Assembly (NCBI GenBank): GCA_947053545.1
Contig: CAMRSY010000011.1
Span: forward strand, 1-49,497
Reading direction: 5' to 3'
Length of the DNA: 49,497 bases
From: an uncultured Clostridia bacterium
GTDB lineage: Bacteria > Bacillota > Clostridia > Christensenellales > Borkfalkiaceae
Part shown: in pieces, positions 39,973 to 49,430 of the stretch
How the letters are laid out: each line of letters starts with the position of its first letter
How positions within the stretch are numbered: position 1 is the stretch's first letter
Notes under the pieces: generated by a model
What the model saw: only the letters and a program-made list of their open reading frames with translations
The model's database searches: none
Told to the model about the DNA's origin: nothing
Translations under genes and position numbers: made by a program

Positions 39973-42900
39973 ATGGGAACTATTAAATTGAATAAAAGCC
40001 GGGATAAAGAGGGAATGCAGGAGGTAAATCAGGAAAACGTATCGATAAGCGCGATAGACGAAAGCGAAGGCAAGGTTGTTACAAAGGCGTTGGATTGCGA
40101 GATTGCAAAGAACGACGGCGGATTTATCGAAGAAATCAAAGAATTAAGAACGGCGAACGAGACGGTATATAAGCGCAACGACGGCACATGCAGGAAAATA
40201 ATCACTGTGTCGCCGACAAGATACCGCGACGATAGCGGCGAGTATAAGGAAATAAGCAATAGGTTGACAGACAACGAGCGGGAGATAGTAAGCGAAGCAA
40301 ATTCGTTTAAGGTAAAGTTCGATAAAAGCGGGGCAAGCGGCAAAATCTTCGAAATGCGCAAAGGCGGGAAAAAACTGACGTTGTCGGCAGGCGGGAAACA
40401 GCCGCGCGAACATACCTGCGGATGTAAGTGCGGGATATGCGCGGGAAAGGAAAACGCGGTTATAGCAACAATGGACGACGGCACGGAAATAGAGTACATA
40501 ACGCTAAACGACAGGGTTAAAGAAAATATAATCGTAAAGGAAAGGCAGGAGAAGTACGAATACAATTTCACGCTAAATATCGGGGATATGACCGTTGAGG
40601 AAGGCGAGCATAACGACCTTTTAATAAAGGACAAAGAGACGGGGAAAACGGAGTTCAGAATACCGGCGCCGTATATGTACGACGCAAACAAAAAGCGTTC
40701 GAACAAAGTCAGCTATGAAATAGACGTAAACGGCAGCGAGCTTGAAATAAAAGTGGTTGCCGACGCGGAATTCATCAATGCAAAAGACCGTGCTTTCCCT
40801 GTGGTTATAGATCCGCAGATAATTGATCAAAAAACTACTTATGAAGGTATTTCATTTGTATCAAGAACGCAATGGCTCGATGAAGATATTACATATGATC
40901 CTAATAATTTGGAAGTAAGAAATAATGGCGACGTACTTACAGATGCTACAGTAACCTATAGAGCCCCGTCATCAATACCGGAAGGACATATCTTAGACGT
41001 AAAGCTTATTTTAAGTATCGATACGGGTATGGGAAATGTAAATATAAACGGGGATATATACGATGCAGGCGCAAATGACACAGAAATTGAGATTCCTGTA
41101 GGAGTAGGTGGAGCAGGTTCGTTTAAAATTTATTGCGCTCGTTCTGATTTTTGGAATAACTATTGTGAATTTCGCGACCCTTGGTTTGTAATTGATTACA
41201 TTGAAGTTCCCGAAGCGTACAGAGGACAGGAATTTAACGCAAGTAATCCTCCGATGATAAAGGATTTTGATTTTACCGATAAAGCTACCGGACATGTCTA
41301 TGCAAAATATGGAACACTTGCAACTGCGTTTAAATCGTTTGATGCAGAGGATTTTGTTTTACCTTTAAATATTTCGCATTGTCATAAAGTTGGAATGGGT
41401 AAAACCGAGTTTGGTATGGACTGGCGTTTAAATTTAAACAGGAAATTGAAATCGCGAGGCTCGAGTGGATATTTATATATCGACGATCTCGGAGATAAAT
41501 ACATACTTTCGGAAAAATATTATTATGCGGATGGTGACAATGTCTATACGGTGAACAAGCAGTCGGTTACTATTGATGTGAACGGAAACATGACTTATGA
41601 GGGTAAACCCGTATATAAGTATCAAACGTTCAACGGGTTAACTCTTATACCGGAGATTAAAGATTTTATAAATTACGACTTGGTGCAACAAAAAAGCGAC
41701 GAAATAATTCAGCTTGAGGATTACATAAATCAGCTTGCTCCTACGTTGAAAAATTATGTCATTGTATCCTCATCCGATGGTCAAGTAACTACCGATTTGA
41801 GTTCGTTGACAAGAAGCACGTATGACGAATTTATTAAAAAAGTTTCGTCGTCAGATTTACTTTTAAGTTCAGGCGAAGCAACTCAGTTGAGAAACTTATA
41901 TTTAAGCGAAAATCAATTTGTTACGCAAATTAGCCAGTTAGAACAGCAACTGGTCGAATGTAATCAATTATTGCAAAAATATGAAAATAATTCAACAGAC
42001 CATCTCAATGCTAAAGAACAAAATAGATTGTTAGAGGCGCAAATAAGTAATGCGGGAAACCAACTTTCGGAGATTAAAAAACAGCAAGAGATTTTCTTAA
42101 AACAATCTCGCGAAAACGTATCTATAGTCAAAGAGACTTTTATAAGATATTTCAGCAAAGAACAAGAACTTACTCTGCTTAGGAAGCAGACTCCCGTTAA
42201 CTACTTGCGCGATGAGAATGAGATTATAAGCGGATTCAATTCAAATGGTGATTTAGTTCTCATATGCGACAAATACGGTAACGGCGTCAATATAGTTTAC
42301 GACGCGAAAAATAGAATTTCCGAGATTTATGATACCCAAGGAAAAACTATGAATTTCGAATATCAGGGTAGCTTGCTTTACAGGATAACGGATAATCTTG
42401 GAAGACGCGTGCAGTATACTTATAAGGGAAATGAACTAATAAAGGTGGTTTATGCGGATGGAAGTTTCATCGATTTTGAATATCAGGGTAAATACAATAT
42501 TGTTCGTTCTGTAATGTCAAGTACTGACTTTCAAGCTAAAGTCAGCGTTGACGATTTCAATCGAGTAACAAATATTGCAACAAACTCGAAACCCGTTACG
42601 ATAAGTGCAGAAGTTTTAAAAGAGAAAGACAGTTTTAATAAAACTATTGCGAATATAGCCGTGGATTACGATAAAAACGAAAGCGGCGAAGTGCGTACTA
42701 CGTTTACAAGTAAAGACAATAAATCTGAGCGCTATACCTTTAATAGTATTAACAGGGTGAAACTGATTGAAAAGACGGATAATGACTTTGTCAAGACGGT
42801 CACCGCATTGACGTATGATAGTAACGGTAACGTAACAAAGAGTGTCATACAGCACGATATTGACGGTACGGAAGAAGAGTTTTCAACCTTTAACATAATA

Positions 42901-45621
42901 AATCAACTAAAATCTAAGACGAGCGGCTGGAAAAATATTTCCGATACGGCAAAAGTAAAAACCGAAATTACGTATTTATATGACGGTAGCGGAAACCTTA
43001 TCAAGGAAATAACAACCGAACAAACCGACGTTAGCGGAACAATAATTACCACTACCAAAATTAAGATTTATTCGTATAATCCGCAGGGTAGCGTAACGCT
43101 TACGGAAAGCTATATCAATGGCGAAGAAGCAACGGAGGGCAAAAATTATGAGAAGCGAATTTATGACGAAAACGGCAAAGTAACAAAAACTATCCGCTGG
43201 AACAGTCTGGACAGCACGTCGAAATTCTATACGGAAAGCGACCGCGCCGAAAACGGACAGGTGACGGCAGACCATGACGAAACGGGCAAAGTATCCGCAG
43301 AGTATGAATATGTGGACGGAACAAACGTAGTAAATTCGGTAAAATATCCTAACGGAAGCAGTTTTGCATACGGCAGAAACCCTAATAATTTCGAGGTAAC
43401 GGGCATAACGCGCAGCACGGACGACGGCGAAGAAAACTCCACGCAAATAGTTTATAATTACGGCTTGCCGGTTAAAGTTAAAAGCGGCAATACAACCTTA
43501 GGTTATACGTACGACCATACCCGTCGCAAAATCGCAGTTGCTGTTAACGGCGTTACGCAGGCAACGTATACATATAAGGACTACACATACAATACAAATC
43601 AGAATAAGTGTACGTTTGGCGAGCAGACTACGGTGCTTGACGACGGTAACGGAACAACGACTACGGTTTTGCAAAGCAAGACGGGCGTATTGGATTCCGA
43701 AAGCGGTAGAATTAAGGCAACCGAGGTGATAAAAATCAACGGCTCTGAAAAGAGCAGGAAGGAATACGACCAAAACGGCAGGCTTATAAGCCTTAAGGAC
43801 AGCGTGTCGGGAACAAAGACTTACGTCTACGATAATTACAATAACGTAACAAGTATTACGGGCGGCGGACTATCCGAAAATTACAGGTACAATGATTACG
43901 GCGAAGTAACGCAAAAAGTAATAACTATGGGCGAAGAAACTCAAACATATTCATATACGTATAAGAACAATGCGGCGCGTTCGCTTAAAAGTATAAGCGT
44001 GGCGGACTATACGTTTAAGCCTTTAACCGACGTAAACGGCAGGAACACCGGCAGGGAAATTTACGGCGGCGAAAATAAGCTTGCGGCGGAATACATAACC
44101 TATCGCAAGGCGGGCGACCACGCCACAAATATGCCGGCAACCGTGTGGTTCGGTAGCGGCTCGCAGATTAAGGACAGCATAAAGTACAAATACGATTCGT
44201 GCGGGAATATATGCCGGATAACCGAAAACGGACACGTGGTAGCCAAGTATGAATACGACAGTTTAAACCGTCTAATACGCGAGGACAATAAACCCTTAAA
44301 TAAAACGGTACTGTACAGTTACGACCAAAACGGCAACATAACCGAACGCTGCGAATACGCGTATACGTTGAAGAGCGGCGAGGAGCTAGAAGAACTTAAA
44401 TGTACGCATTACAGTTACGACTACGAGGGTGATAAGCTTGTAAGTTACAACGGCGAAACGTTTGAGTATAACAATCTGGGTTGCCCCACGACGTACTGCG
44501 GAAAAACCTGCGGGTGGCAGTACGGTAAAATGCTTGCGAGCTATAACGGCACATTGTTTGAGTACGACGGCTTGGGCAGAAGAACAAGCAAGAGCGGCAT
44601 AACATTTACATACGACAGCGACGGCAGACTTATAAAGCAGAGTAACGGATTAGAGTTTATATACGACAATTCGGGTGTTGTAGGCGTAAAGTACGGCGGA
44701 GTGCAGTATTTCTACCGCAAGGACGCGCAGGGCAATATAATTGCTATCCTTGACAGTTCGGGCAAAGTGGTGGTAAAATATGAATACGACGCGTGGGGTA
44801 ACCACAAAGTAGTAGACAACAACGGAAATAAAATAATAAACGGAATAGGCGTGGTCAATCCTTTCAGATACCGCGGATATTATTACGACGTTGAAACTGG
44901 TTTGTACTATTTACAAAACCGCTATTACGACCCTGAGATAGGCAGGTTTATTTCGCAGGACAGCTTAGAATACGCCGACCCCGAAACCATAAACGGACTT
45001 AACCTTTACGCATACTGTGGCAACAACCCTATAATGAACGTTGACCCTACGGGTGAATTCTTTCTTAGCTTGTTTATAGCAATTGTTGCAGGAGCTGTTG
45101 TTGGTGGGCTAATAGGGGGAGTAAAGGCTGTCTCTGAAGGCGATAGTTTTTTAAGCGGATTTTTATCTGGGGCTTTAGTTGGCGGTGTGTTGGGCGGCGC
45201 TATGGTTCTTGGCGGTGCTGCAATGCTGGCAGTTGCTGGTAAAGCAATTGCGGGCATAGGCGTTTTAACTACTTTTGCTGCCAAAGCAGGTTTTTTAATC
45301 GGTACAGCAACTATTTCTTATGTGGCATCTGTAGGTGCTGGTATGGGGGCTTATGCCATACAAGAAAGCATGAACGGACGTGAAATAAACACATCTGAAA
45401 TGATACGTCAAGGCATAAATACAGGGCTAAAGGGTTTATTATCTTTTGGTACTGGAATGATGTTTGCGGCTGCTGGTGCATACCCTAATTTATTGGCTAC
45501 AGGGAAAATGTCGTTCTTACAGACAATCAAAAGATCCGTCGATTTATTTGTGCATTATGGAATTCCCAGGATTTTTGCAAGCTTGATACTGCAAACGCCT
45601 TGGAAGATATTAATAAAATGA
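39973..45621 (+). CDS. RHS-repeat polymorphic toxin, expressed copy with membrane-type tip
   Basis: An 1882-residue protein with no signal peptide. The N-terminal part contains a cysteine cluster (Cys149, 151, 153, 156 in CGCKCGIC) and a WapA-like segment ending FPVVIDPQI (near 285). A DNRLRE-like beta region follows (about 290-420), then a coiled-coil insertion (about 570-720) and many YD/RHS repeats. The RHS core ends with PFRYRGYYYD...YYDPEIGRFISQD...NLYAYCGNNP and VDPTG (1690-1694). The last 188 residues are a separate tip rich in Gly and Ala with several hydrophobic, glycine-zipper-like helices, probably a membrane-acting toxin. AAGGAG precedes ATG. Its stop overlaps the immunity gene in ATGA. 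Toxin action is inferred from family and layout. Confidence 0.86.
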   Translation: MGTIKLNKSRDKEGMQEVNQENVSISAIDESEGKVVTKALDCEIAKNDGGFIEEIKELRTANETVYKRNDGTCRKIITVSPTRYRDDSGEYKEISNRLTDNEREIVSEANSFKVKFDKSGASGKIFEMRKGGKKLTLSAGGKQPREHTCGCKCGICAGKENAVIATMDDGTEIEYITLNDRVKENIIVKERQEKYEYNFTLNIGDMTVEEGEHNDLLIKDKETGKTEFRIPAPYMYDANKKRSNKVSYEIDVNGSELEIKVVADAEFINAKDRAFPVVIDPQIIDQKTTYEGISFVSRTQWLDEDITYDPNNLEVRNNGDVLTDATVTYRAPSSIPEGHILDVKLILSIDTGMGNVNINGDIYDAGANDTEIEIPVGVGGAGSFKIYCARSDFWNNYCEFRDPWFVIDYIEVPEAYRGQEFNASNPPMIKDFDFTDKATGHVYAKYGTLATAFKSFDAEDFVLPLNISHCHKVGMGKTEFGMDWRLNLNRKLKSRGSSGYLYIDDLGDKYILSEKYYYADGDNVYTVNKQSVTIDVNGNMTYEGKPVYKYQTFNGLTLIPEIKDFINYDLVQQKSDEIIQLEDYINQLAPTLKNYVIVSSSDGQVTTDLSSLTRSTYDEFIKKVSSSDLLLSSGEATQLRNLYLSENQFVTQISQLEQQLVECNQLLQKYENNSTDHLNAKEQNRLLEAQISNAGNQLSEIKKQQEIFLKQSRENVSIVKETFIRYFSKEQELTLLRKQTPVNYLRDENEIISGFNSNGDLVLICDKYGNGVNIVYDAKNRISEIYDTQGKTMNFEYQGSLLYRITDNLGRRVQYTYKGNELIKVVYADGSFIDFEYQGKYNIVRSVMSSTDFQAKVSVDDFNRVTNIATNSKPVTISAEVLKEKDSFNKTIANIAVDYDKNESGEVRTTFTSKDNKSERYTFNSINRVKLIEKTDNDFVKTVTALTYDSNGNVTKSVIQHDIDGTEEEFSTFNIINQLKSKTSGWKNISDTAKVKTEITYLYDGSGNLIKEITTEQTDVSGTIITTTKIKIYSYNPQGSVTLTESYINGEEATEGKNYEKRIYDENGKVTKTIRWNSLDSTSKFYTESDRAENGQVTADHDETGKVSAEYEYVDGTNVVNSVKYPNGSSFAYGRNPNNFEVTGITRSTDDGEENSTQIVYNYGLPVKVKSGNTTLGYTYDHTRRKIAVAVNGVTQATYTYKDYTYNTNQNKCTFGEQTTVLDDGNGTTTTVLQSKTGVLDSESGRIKATEVIKINGSEKSRKEYDQNGRLISLKDSVSGTKTYVYDNYNNVTSITGGGLSENYRYNDYGEVTQKVITMGEETQTYSYTYKNNAARSLKSISVADYTFKPLTDVNGRNTGREIYGGENKLAAEYITYRKAGDHATNMPATVWFGSGSQIKDSIKYKYDSCGNICRITENGHVVAKYEYDSLNRLIREDNKPLNKTVLYSYDQNGNITERCEYAYTLKSGEELEELKCTHYSYDYEGDKLVSYNGETFEYNNLGCPTTYCGKTCGWQYGKMLASYNGTLFEYDGLGRRTSKSGITFTYDSDGRLIKQSNGLEFIYDNSGVVGVKYGGVQYFYRKDAQGNIIAILDSSGKVVVKYEYDAWGNHKVVDNNGNKIINGIGVVNPFRYRGYYYDVETGLYYLQNRYYDPEIGRFISQDSLEYADPETINGLNLYAYCGNNPIMNVDPTGEFFLSLFIAIVAGAVVGGLIGGVKAVSEGDSFLSGFLSGALVGGVLGGAMVLGGAAMLAVAGKAIAGIGVLTTFAAKAGFLIGTATISYVASVGAGMGAYAIQESMNGREINTSEMIRQGINTGLKGLLSFGTGMMFAAAGAYPNLLATGKMSFLQTIKRSVDLFVHYGIPRIFASLILQTPWKILIK
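44191..44757 (+). repeat. 567-base perfect direct repeat, copy A (inside the full RHS gene)
   Basis: Identical base for base to 47511-48077 (offset 3320). It encodes the last YD repeats of the core, from YDSCGNICR to IIAILDS. Divergence begins where the tip region starts. The 67 bases at 49431-49497 match 44179-44245. Confidence 0.95.
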
Positions 45622-46115
45622 AGAAAGAACTTATTTTAAAGAACAGTATAAGATTATCTTTTGCAACTGCAATTTTTGCGACTATATCTACAGTTATTAT
45701 AGCCGGCATTGGATTCCTTGGTGAATATTTATCTTCAGGTAAAGCACATAAGTTTACTGATATTGTACTTATTGTATTTGCGTGTTTAATAGCGTTCATT
45801 TGGTTGGTTTTTATTATATCTTTTTTATTTTCAAGTAAGATAATAATAAATGACAACGAAATTAAAGCTAAAAAGTTTGGGAAAATAGTTTGGTCTTTAA
45901 AAAAAGAAGAAATTTTGGTTTGCATATATAATGAAATGCATTTATGGCAATTCTTAATACCTATAGCGAGTCTTAACGCAGGTGCTTTGCAATTTAAAAT
46001 GCAAAGTGGAAAGATTTCTCGGCATTCGTGTTCGTTGTCTAAAAAGCAAGTGGATAAAATAAAAGCAAACTTTGAATACCCTTTTAAAGAGATTCAAACA
46101 GTTTATGAGCAATAA
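45618..46115 (+). CDS. Putative immunity protein 1 (two membrane helices plus PH-like domain)
   Basis: A 165-residue protein. Two membrane segments (about 12-37 and 50-75) are followed by a soluble beta-rich part (IIINDNEIKAKKFGKIVWSLKKEEILVCIYNEM) that resembles bacterial PH-like domains. The ATG overlaps the RHS stop (ATGA), the usual arrangement of toxin tip and immunity gene. It most likely protects against the tip of the 39973 gene. The membrane location fits a membrane-active toxin. Function is inferred. The base composition is clearly more AT-rich than the RHS core. Confidence 0.6.
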   Translation: MKKELILKNSIRLSFATAIFATISTVIIAGIGFLGEYLSSGKAHKFTDIVLIVFACLIAFIWLVFIISFLFSSKIIINDNEIKAKKFGKIVWSLKKEEILVCIYNEMHLWQFLIPIASLNAGALQFKMQSGKISRHSCSLSKKQVDKIKANFEYPFKEIQTVYEQ

Positions 46116-46139
46116 TATTATTTATACTGTATAAGAACA

Positions 46140-46168
46140 GGGTGGGGAGTAATCTCCGCCCTTTTTTT
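46140..46168 (+). terminator. Terminator of RHS unit 1
   Basis: GGGTGGGGAG paired with CTCCGCCC (one bulge), loop TAAT, then seven T. Closely similar in sequence to the terminators of the next two units. Confidence 0.8.
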
Positions 46169-46173
46169 GTGTC

Positions 46174-46202
46174 TTGACGGTTTTAGCAATGTATAGTAAA
46201 AT
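46174..46202 (+). promoter_or_regulatory. Candidate promoter at the head of orphan RHS unit 2
   Basis: TTGACG, a 17-base spacer and TAAAAT. The -10 lies in the conserved coding sequence for VKYEYD, so it may be accidental, but it would allow transcription of the immunity gene at 46980. Confidence 0.3.
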
Positions 46203-46975
46203 ATGAATACGATGCGTGGGGCAAACATAAAGTAGTAGACGCAAACGGTAACGAAATAACAAGCGGCATAGGCGTGCTTAATCCGTTCAGATACCGCGGA
46301 TATTATTACGATACCGAAACCGAACTGTATTATTTGCAGACAAGGTATTATGATCCCGAACTCGGCAGGTTTATAAGTCAGGACAGCTTAGAATACGCCG
46401 ACCCCGAAACTATAAACGGACTTAACCTTTACGCATACTGCGGCAACAATCCTGTAATGAACGTTGACCCTAGTGGAAAAAGCTTACTTTTATTTTTATG
46501 CGTTTTAGGTGGAATAGTATTAGCTGGAGTTATTAATGGAGTAGGTGCGGTTATTAACGCTTCGGAAAATGAAAACAAATGGGGTGTTTTCCTCGGTGGT
46601 TTTATAAATGGTGTGGTAAGTGCCGCTGGTATTGCTATAGGCGTAGCTACCGGCGGAGTATTAGGCGGAATTATTGCAGTTGGTGCGGGATTTTTGGGTG
46701 GCTTTGTCGGCGATGCAATAAGTCAATCAATTTCGTACGGTAATGTGGATTTGACTCAAGCTACATATGCAGGAGTTGTAAACGGTTTTATTAATCTCGC
46801 GACATTTGTTGGGTTTAAAAATTTGGGTATTTTTAATGAGCCTACATGGGGGAAAAGATTTGCATCGGTTATTTCTCCTTCGATATTAACATCTGCCATA
46901 TCTATATTTTTAATGTCGTTGCCAATACCTTTTTATAAAAGAAATATTACAAAATTAGAAATAAGGAAAGAATAA
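46187..46975 (+). pseudogene. Orphan RHS tip 2 (start-less core fragment plus different toxin domain)
   Basis: The frame is open from 46187, just after a TAG, with no plausible ATG. The first in-frame GTG is at 46274. It begins at IVKYEYDAWGKHKVVDANG and repeats the conserved end of the RHS core to VDPSG (near 46477), then carries a different 165-residue tip. That tip (LLLFLCVLGGIVLAGVING..., several Gly-rich hydrophobic stretches, then KRNITKLEIRKE) again looks membrane-acting. It lacks the 567-base repeat. It is probably a silent donor for tip exchange rather than an independent gene. Its immunity gene follows five bases after the stop. Confidence 0.72.
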
Positions 46976-46979
46976 TATA

Positions 46980-47444
46980 ATGAAGAAAACATTTTATGTT
47001 TTTCCGCAAATGCCGTTTTATATAATAGCATTTAGCATAATAGAAATTTTAATAACTGTACTTTGTGTTACTGTGCCCACAATAAGTGGTGGGCAAGAAT
47101 ACATATTTTATATATTATTTTTTGTGTGTTTATTGTCAATTGTGCAAAGTGTTGGAGTAATTTGTATTATGTGGGCAAAAATTAGCTTTGATGAATGTGG
47201 AGTTACAAAATCTTTATTTGGGAAAAAAGTTAAATTTTTTTCGTGGGAAAGCATATGTGAAATTAAAGGACTAAATAATGATGCTTATTGGATAGTGTTT
47301 TGTAACAAACTTGTTTCAGATGAAAAATTGATTTTTAATAATAGAAAGAGTTATACAATACCAATTCGTAAACGCCAAGAAGTCGTTGATTCAATAATGC
47401 GGTATCTACCAAAAGAGAAATATGTAAAATGTGAAACTGAATAA
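46980..47444 (+). CDS. Putative immunity protein 2 (two membrane helices plus PH-like domain)
   Basis: A 154-residue protein with two membrane segments (about 12-34 and 43-66) and a beta-rich C-terminal part (ISFDECGVTKSLFGKKVKFFSWESICEIKGL) like bacterial PH-like domains. The plan is the same as immunity protein 1 although the sequences differ, matching the similar style of the two tips. AAGGAAAG lies upstream of ATG. The gene is AT-rich. Expression would need the weak promoter at 46174 or read-through. Confidence 0.58.
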   Translation: MKKTFYVFPQMPFYIIAFSIIEILITVLCVTVPTISGGQEYIFYILFFVCLLSIVQSVGVICIMWAKISFDECGVTKSLFGKKVKFFSWESICEIKGLNNDAYWIVFCNKLVSDEKLIFNNRKSYTIPIRKRQEVVDSIMRYLPKEKYVKCETE

Positions 47445-47460
47445 TTTTTAATAATTCAAA

Positions 47461-47488
47461 GGGCGGGGATTAATCTCCGCTCTTTTTT
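47461..47488 (+). terminator. Terminator of orphan RHS unit 2
   Basis: GGGCGGGGAT paired with ATCTCCGCTC (with G-T pairs) and loop TA, followed by six T and then GTACATTA, which marks the join to the next RHS repeat. Confidence 0.8.
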
Positions 47489-49010
47489 GTACATTAAAAT
47501 AAAGTATAAGTACGATTCGTGCGGGAATATATGCCGGATAACCGAAAACGGACACGTGGTAGCCAAGTATGAATACGACAGTTTAAACCGTCTAATACGC
47601 GAGGACAATAAACCCTTAAATAAAACGGTACTGTACAGTTACGACCAAAACGGCAACATAACCGAACGCTGCGAATACGCGTATACGTTGAAGAGCGGCG
47701 AGGAGCTAGAAGAACTTAAATGTACGCATTACAGTTACGACTACGAGGGTGATAAGCTTGTAAGTTACAACGGCGAAACGTTTGAGTATAACAATCTGGG
47801 TTGCCCCACGACGTACTGCGGAAAAACCTGCGGGTGGCAGTACGGTAAAATGCTTGCGAGCTATAACGGCACATTGTTTGAGTACGACGGCTTGGGCAGA
47901 AGAACAAGCAAGAGCGGCATAACATTTACATACGACAGCGACGGCAGACTTATAAAGCAGAGTAACGGATTAGAGTTTATATACGACAATTCGGGTGTTG
48001 TAGGCGTAAAGTACGGCGGAGTGCAGTATTTCTACCGCAAGGACGCGCAGGGCAATATAATTGCTATCCTTGACAGTAACGGCAAGGTAGTGGTAAAATA
48101 TGAATACGACGCATGGGGAAAACATAAAGTAGTAGACGCAAACGGGATAGGCGTGCTTAATCCTTTCAGATACCGCGGGTACTACTACGACACCGAAACT
48201 GGTTTGTATTATTTGCAGACAAGGTATTATGATCCCGAACTCGGCAGATTTATTTCGCAGGACAGCCTTGAATATGCCGACCCCGAAACGATTAACGGAC
48301 TTAACTTATACGCATACTGCGGTAATAATCCTGTTATGAGTGTTGACCCTAGTGGTAATGCGTGGTGGAATTGGCTCATTATTGGTATACAAGCTGTTGC
48401 TGGAATTGTTGCGTGTTTTGTGCCTGGGGGGCAAGGATTAGGTGTATCACTGCTTGTAGGCGCGACATTGGGCGCGGTTTCACAAGTTGTTGCACCAGCT
48501 GTGGCGCAAGTAATTGGTGGTGCTACGTCAATCTCTAATGGCATAGGGGCTTTTTCAACAGGTATTTCATTATTGGGTGCAGGACCTATTGGAATTATAG
48601 TGGGTGTAGGACTTATGGCAGTGGGTGCTGCAACAGCTCTTTTTGGTGCTAATGAAATGGTTGCTGGTATAACCGGTACCAATTATATTCAAAAGTGGAC
48701 GGGGATGAGTGATTATGCATATGGTTGGACCTATGCTGGTTTGAATATTGCTTCAAGTCTAGGACAACTTGTTGGAAATAGATATTTGCAATACAAATCT
48801 CGCGAGGTAAAGTTTAATTCTGACGGAAGCCCAAGACAATATAGATATTATGATAGAAGCGGTAATCGACTATATGATGTGGATTTTGGGCATGGTAATA
48901 TAAATTGGAAACATTATCATGCTTGGCTCAATAATACTAATAGATTAGGTGAAAATCATACAGGTTATCTTATAATGATTTTAGGATTGTTTAGGAGGCT
49001 ATTTTGGTAA
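47487..49010 (+). pseudogene. Orphan RHS tip 3 (core fragment plus third toxin domain)
   Basis: The frame opens at a TTG inside the preceding terminator's T-tract, so independent translation is unlikely. It encodes KYKYDSCGNICR onward, identical in DNA to the full RHS gene for 567 bases, then a diverged core end to VDPSG (near 48357). The 217-residue tip has a Gly/Ala-rich hydrophobic part (about 120 residues) and a polar C-terminal part with YYDRSGNRLYDVDFGHG, KHYHAW and ENHTGY. His/Asp-rich ends of this kind occur in polymorphic toxins that may be nucleases. I cannot name the family. An overlapping immunity gene begins at 49004. Confidence 0.75.
47511..48077 (+). repeat. 567-base perfect direct repeat, copy B (orphan tip 3)
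   Basis: Exact copy of 44191-44757. Perfect identity over this length, including third codon positions, implies recent recombination or continuing gene conversion. Confidence 0.95.
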
Positions 49011-49384
49011 ATATAATTCAATCGAATAAAATAAAAAAAGAAAAACGTATTAAAAATATAATCAAGAAAGAAAAAAGTTTGAGAACGCGAGAAGATAACA
49101 TTGAAATAGCTTATTACAAATTAGACAATGGAAAACCTATTTCATATGAAGAATATATTTTATTGTTATCTACAAATGACGAAATTTGGTTTTTATACAA
49201 TGATACTGAGTATCAGGTGGTTCATGAATCTGAACAAATTATATCTATGTGTTCTACGAGGTTTGAAAGAACACAAAGAATTTTGATAAATTGTCAAAAA
49301 TATTCATCACTTAATGAACTGCTTGAAAAATTTAGAATTGACGGTAAAACAATAAAAGAAATTTGGAACAATGTAACTTTTTAA
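49004..49384 (+). CDS. Putative immunity protein 3 (soluble)
   Basis: A 126-residue protein, starting at TTG five bases after AGGAGG and overlapping the stop of tip 3. No membrane segment. A basic N-terminal 35 residues precede a domain with SYEEYILLLSTNDEIWFLYNDTEYQVVHE and a C-terminal SLNELLEKFRIDGKTIKEIWNNV. The ending (D-G-K-x-x-K-E-I-W) is a recurring pattern in small Firmicutes proteins of unknown function, often near toxins. Soluble immunity fits a tip that acts in the cytoplasm, unlike tips 1 and 2. Function is inferred from position. Confidence 0.62.
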   Translation: MVNIIQSNKIKKEKRIKNIIKKEKSLRTREDNIEIAYYKLDNGKPISYEEYILLLSTNDEIWFLYNDTEYQVVHESEQIISMCSTRFERTQRILINCQKYSSLNELLEKFRIDGKTIKEIWNNVTF

Positions 49385-49392
49385 TTCTAAAA

Positions 49393-49420
49393 GAGTGGGT
49401 ATTTCTACCCGCTCTTTTTT
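49393..49420 (+). terminator. Terminator of orphan RHS unit 3
   Basis: Perfect stem GAGTGGGTA/TACCCGCTC with loop TTTC, followed by six T and again GTACATTA. Confidence 0.85.
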
Positions 49421-49430
49421 GTACATTAGT

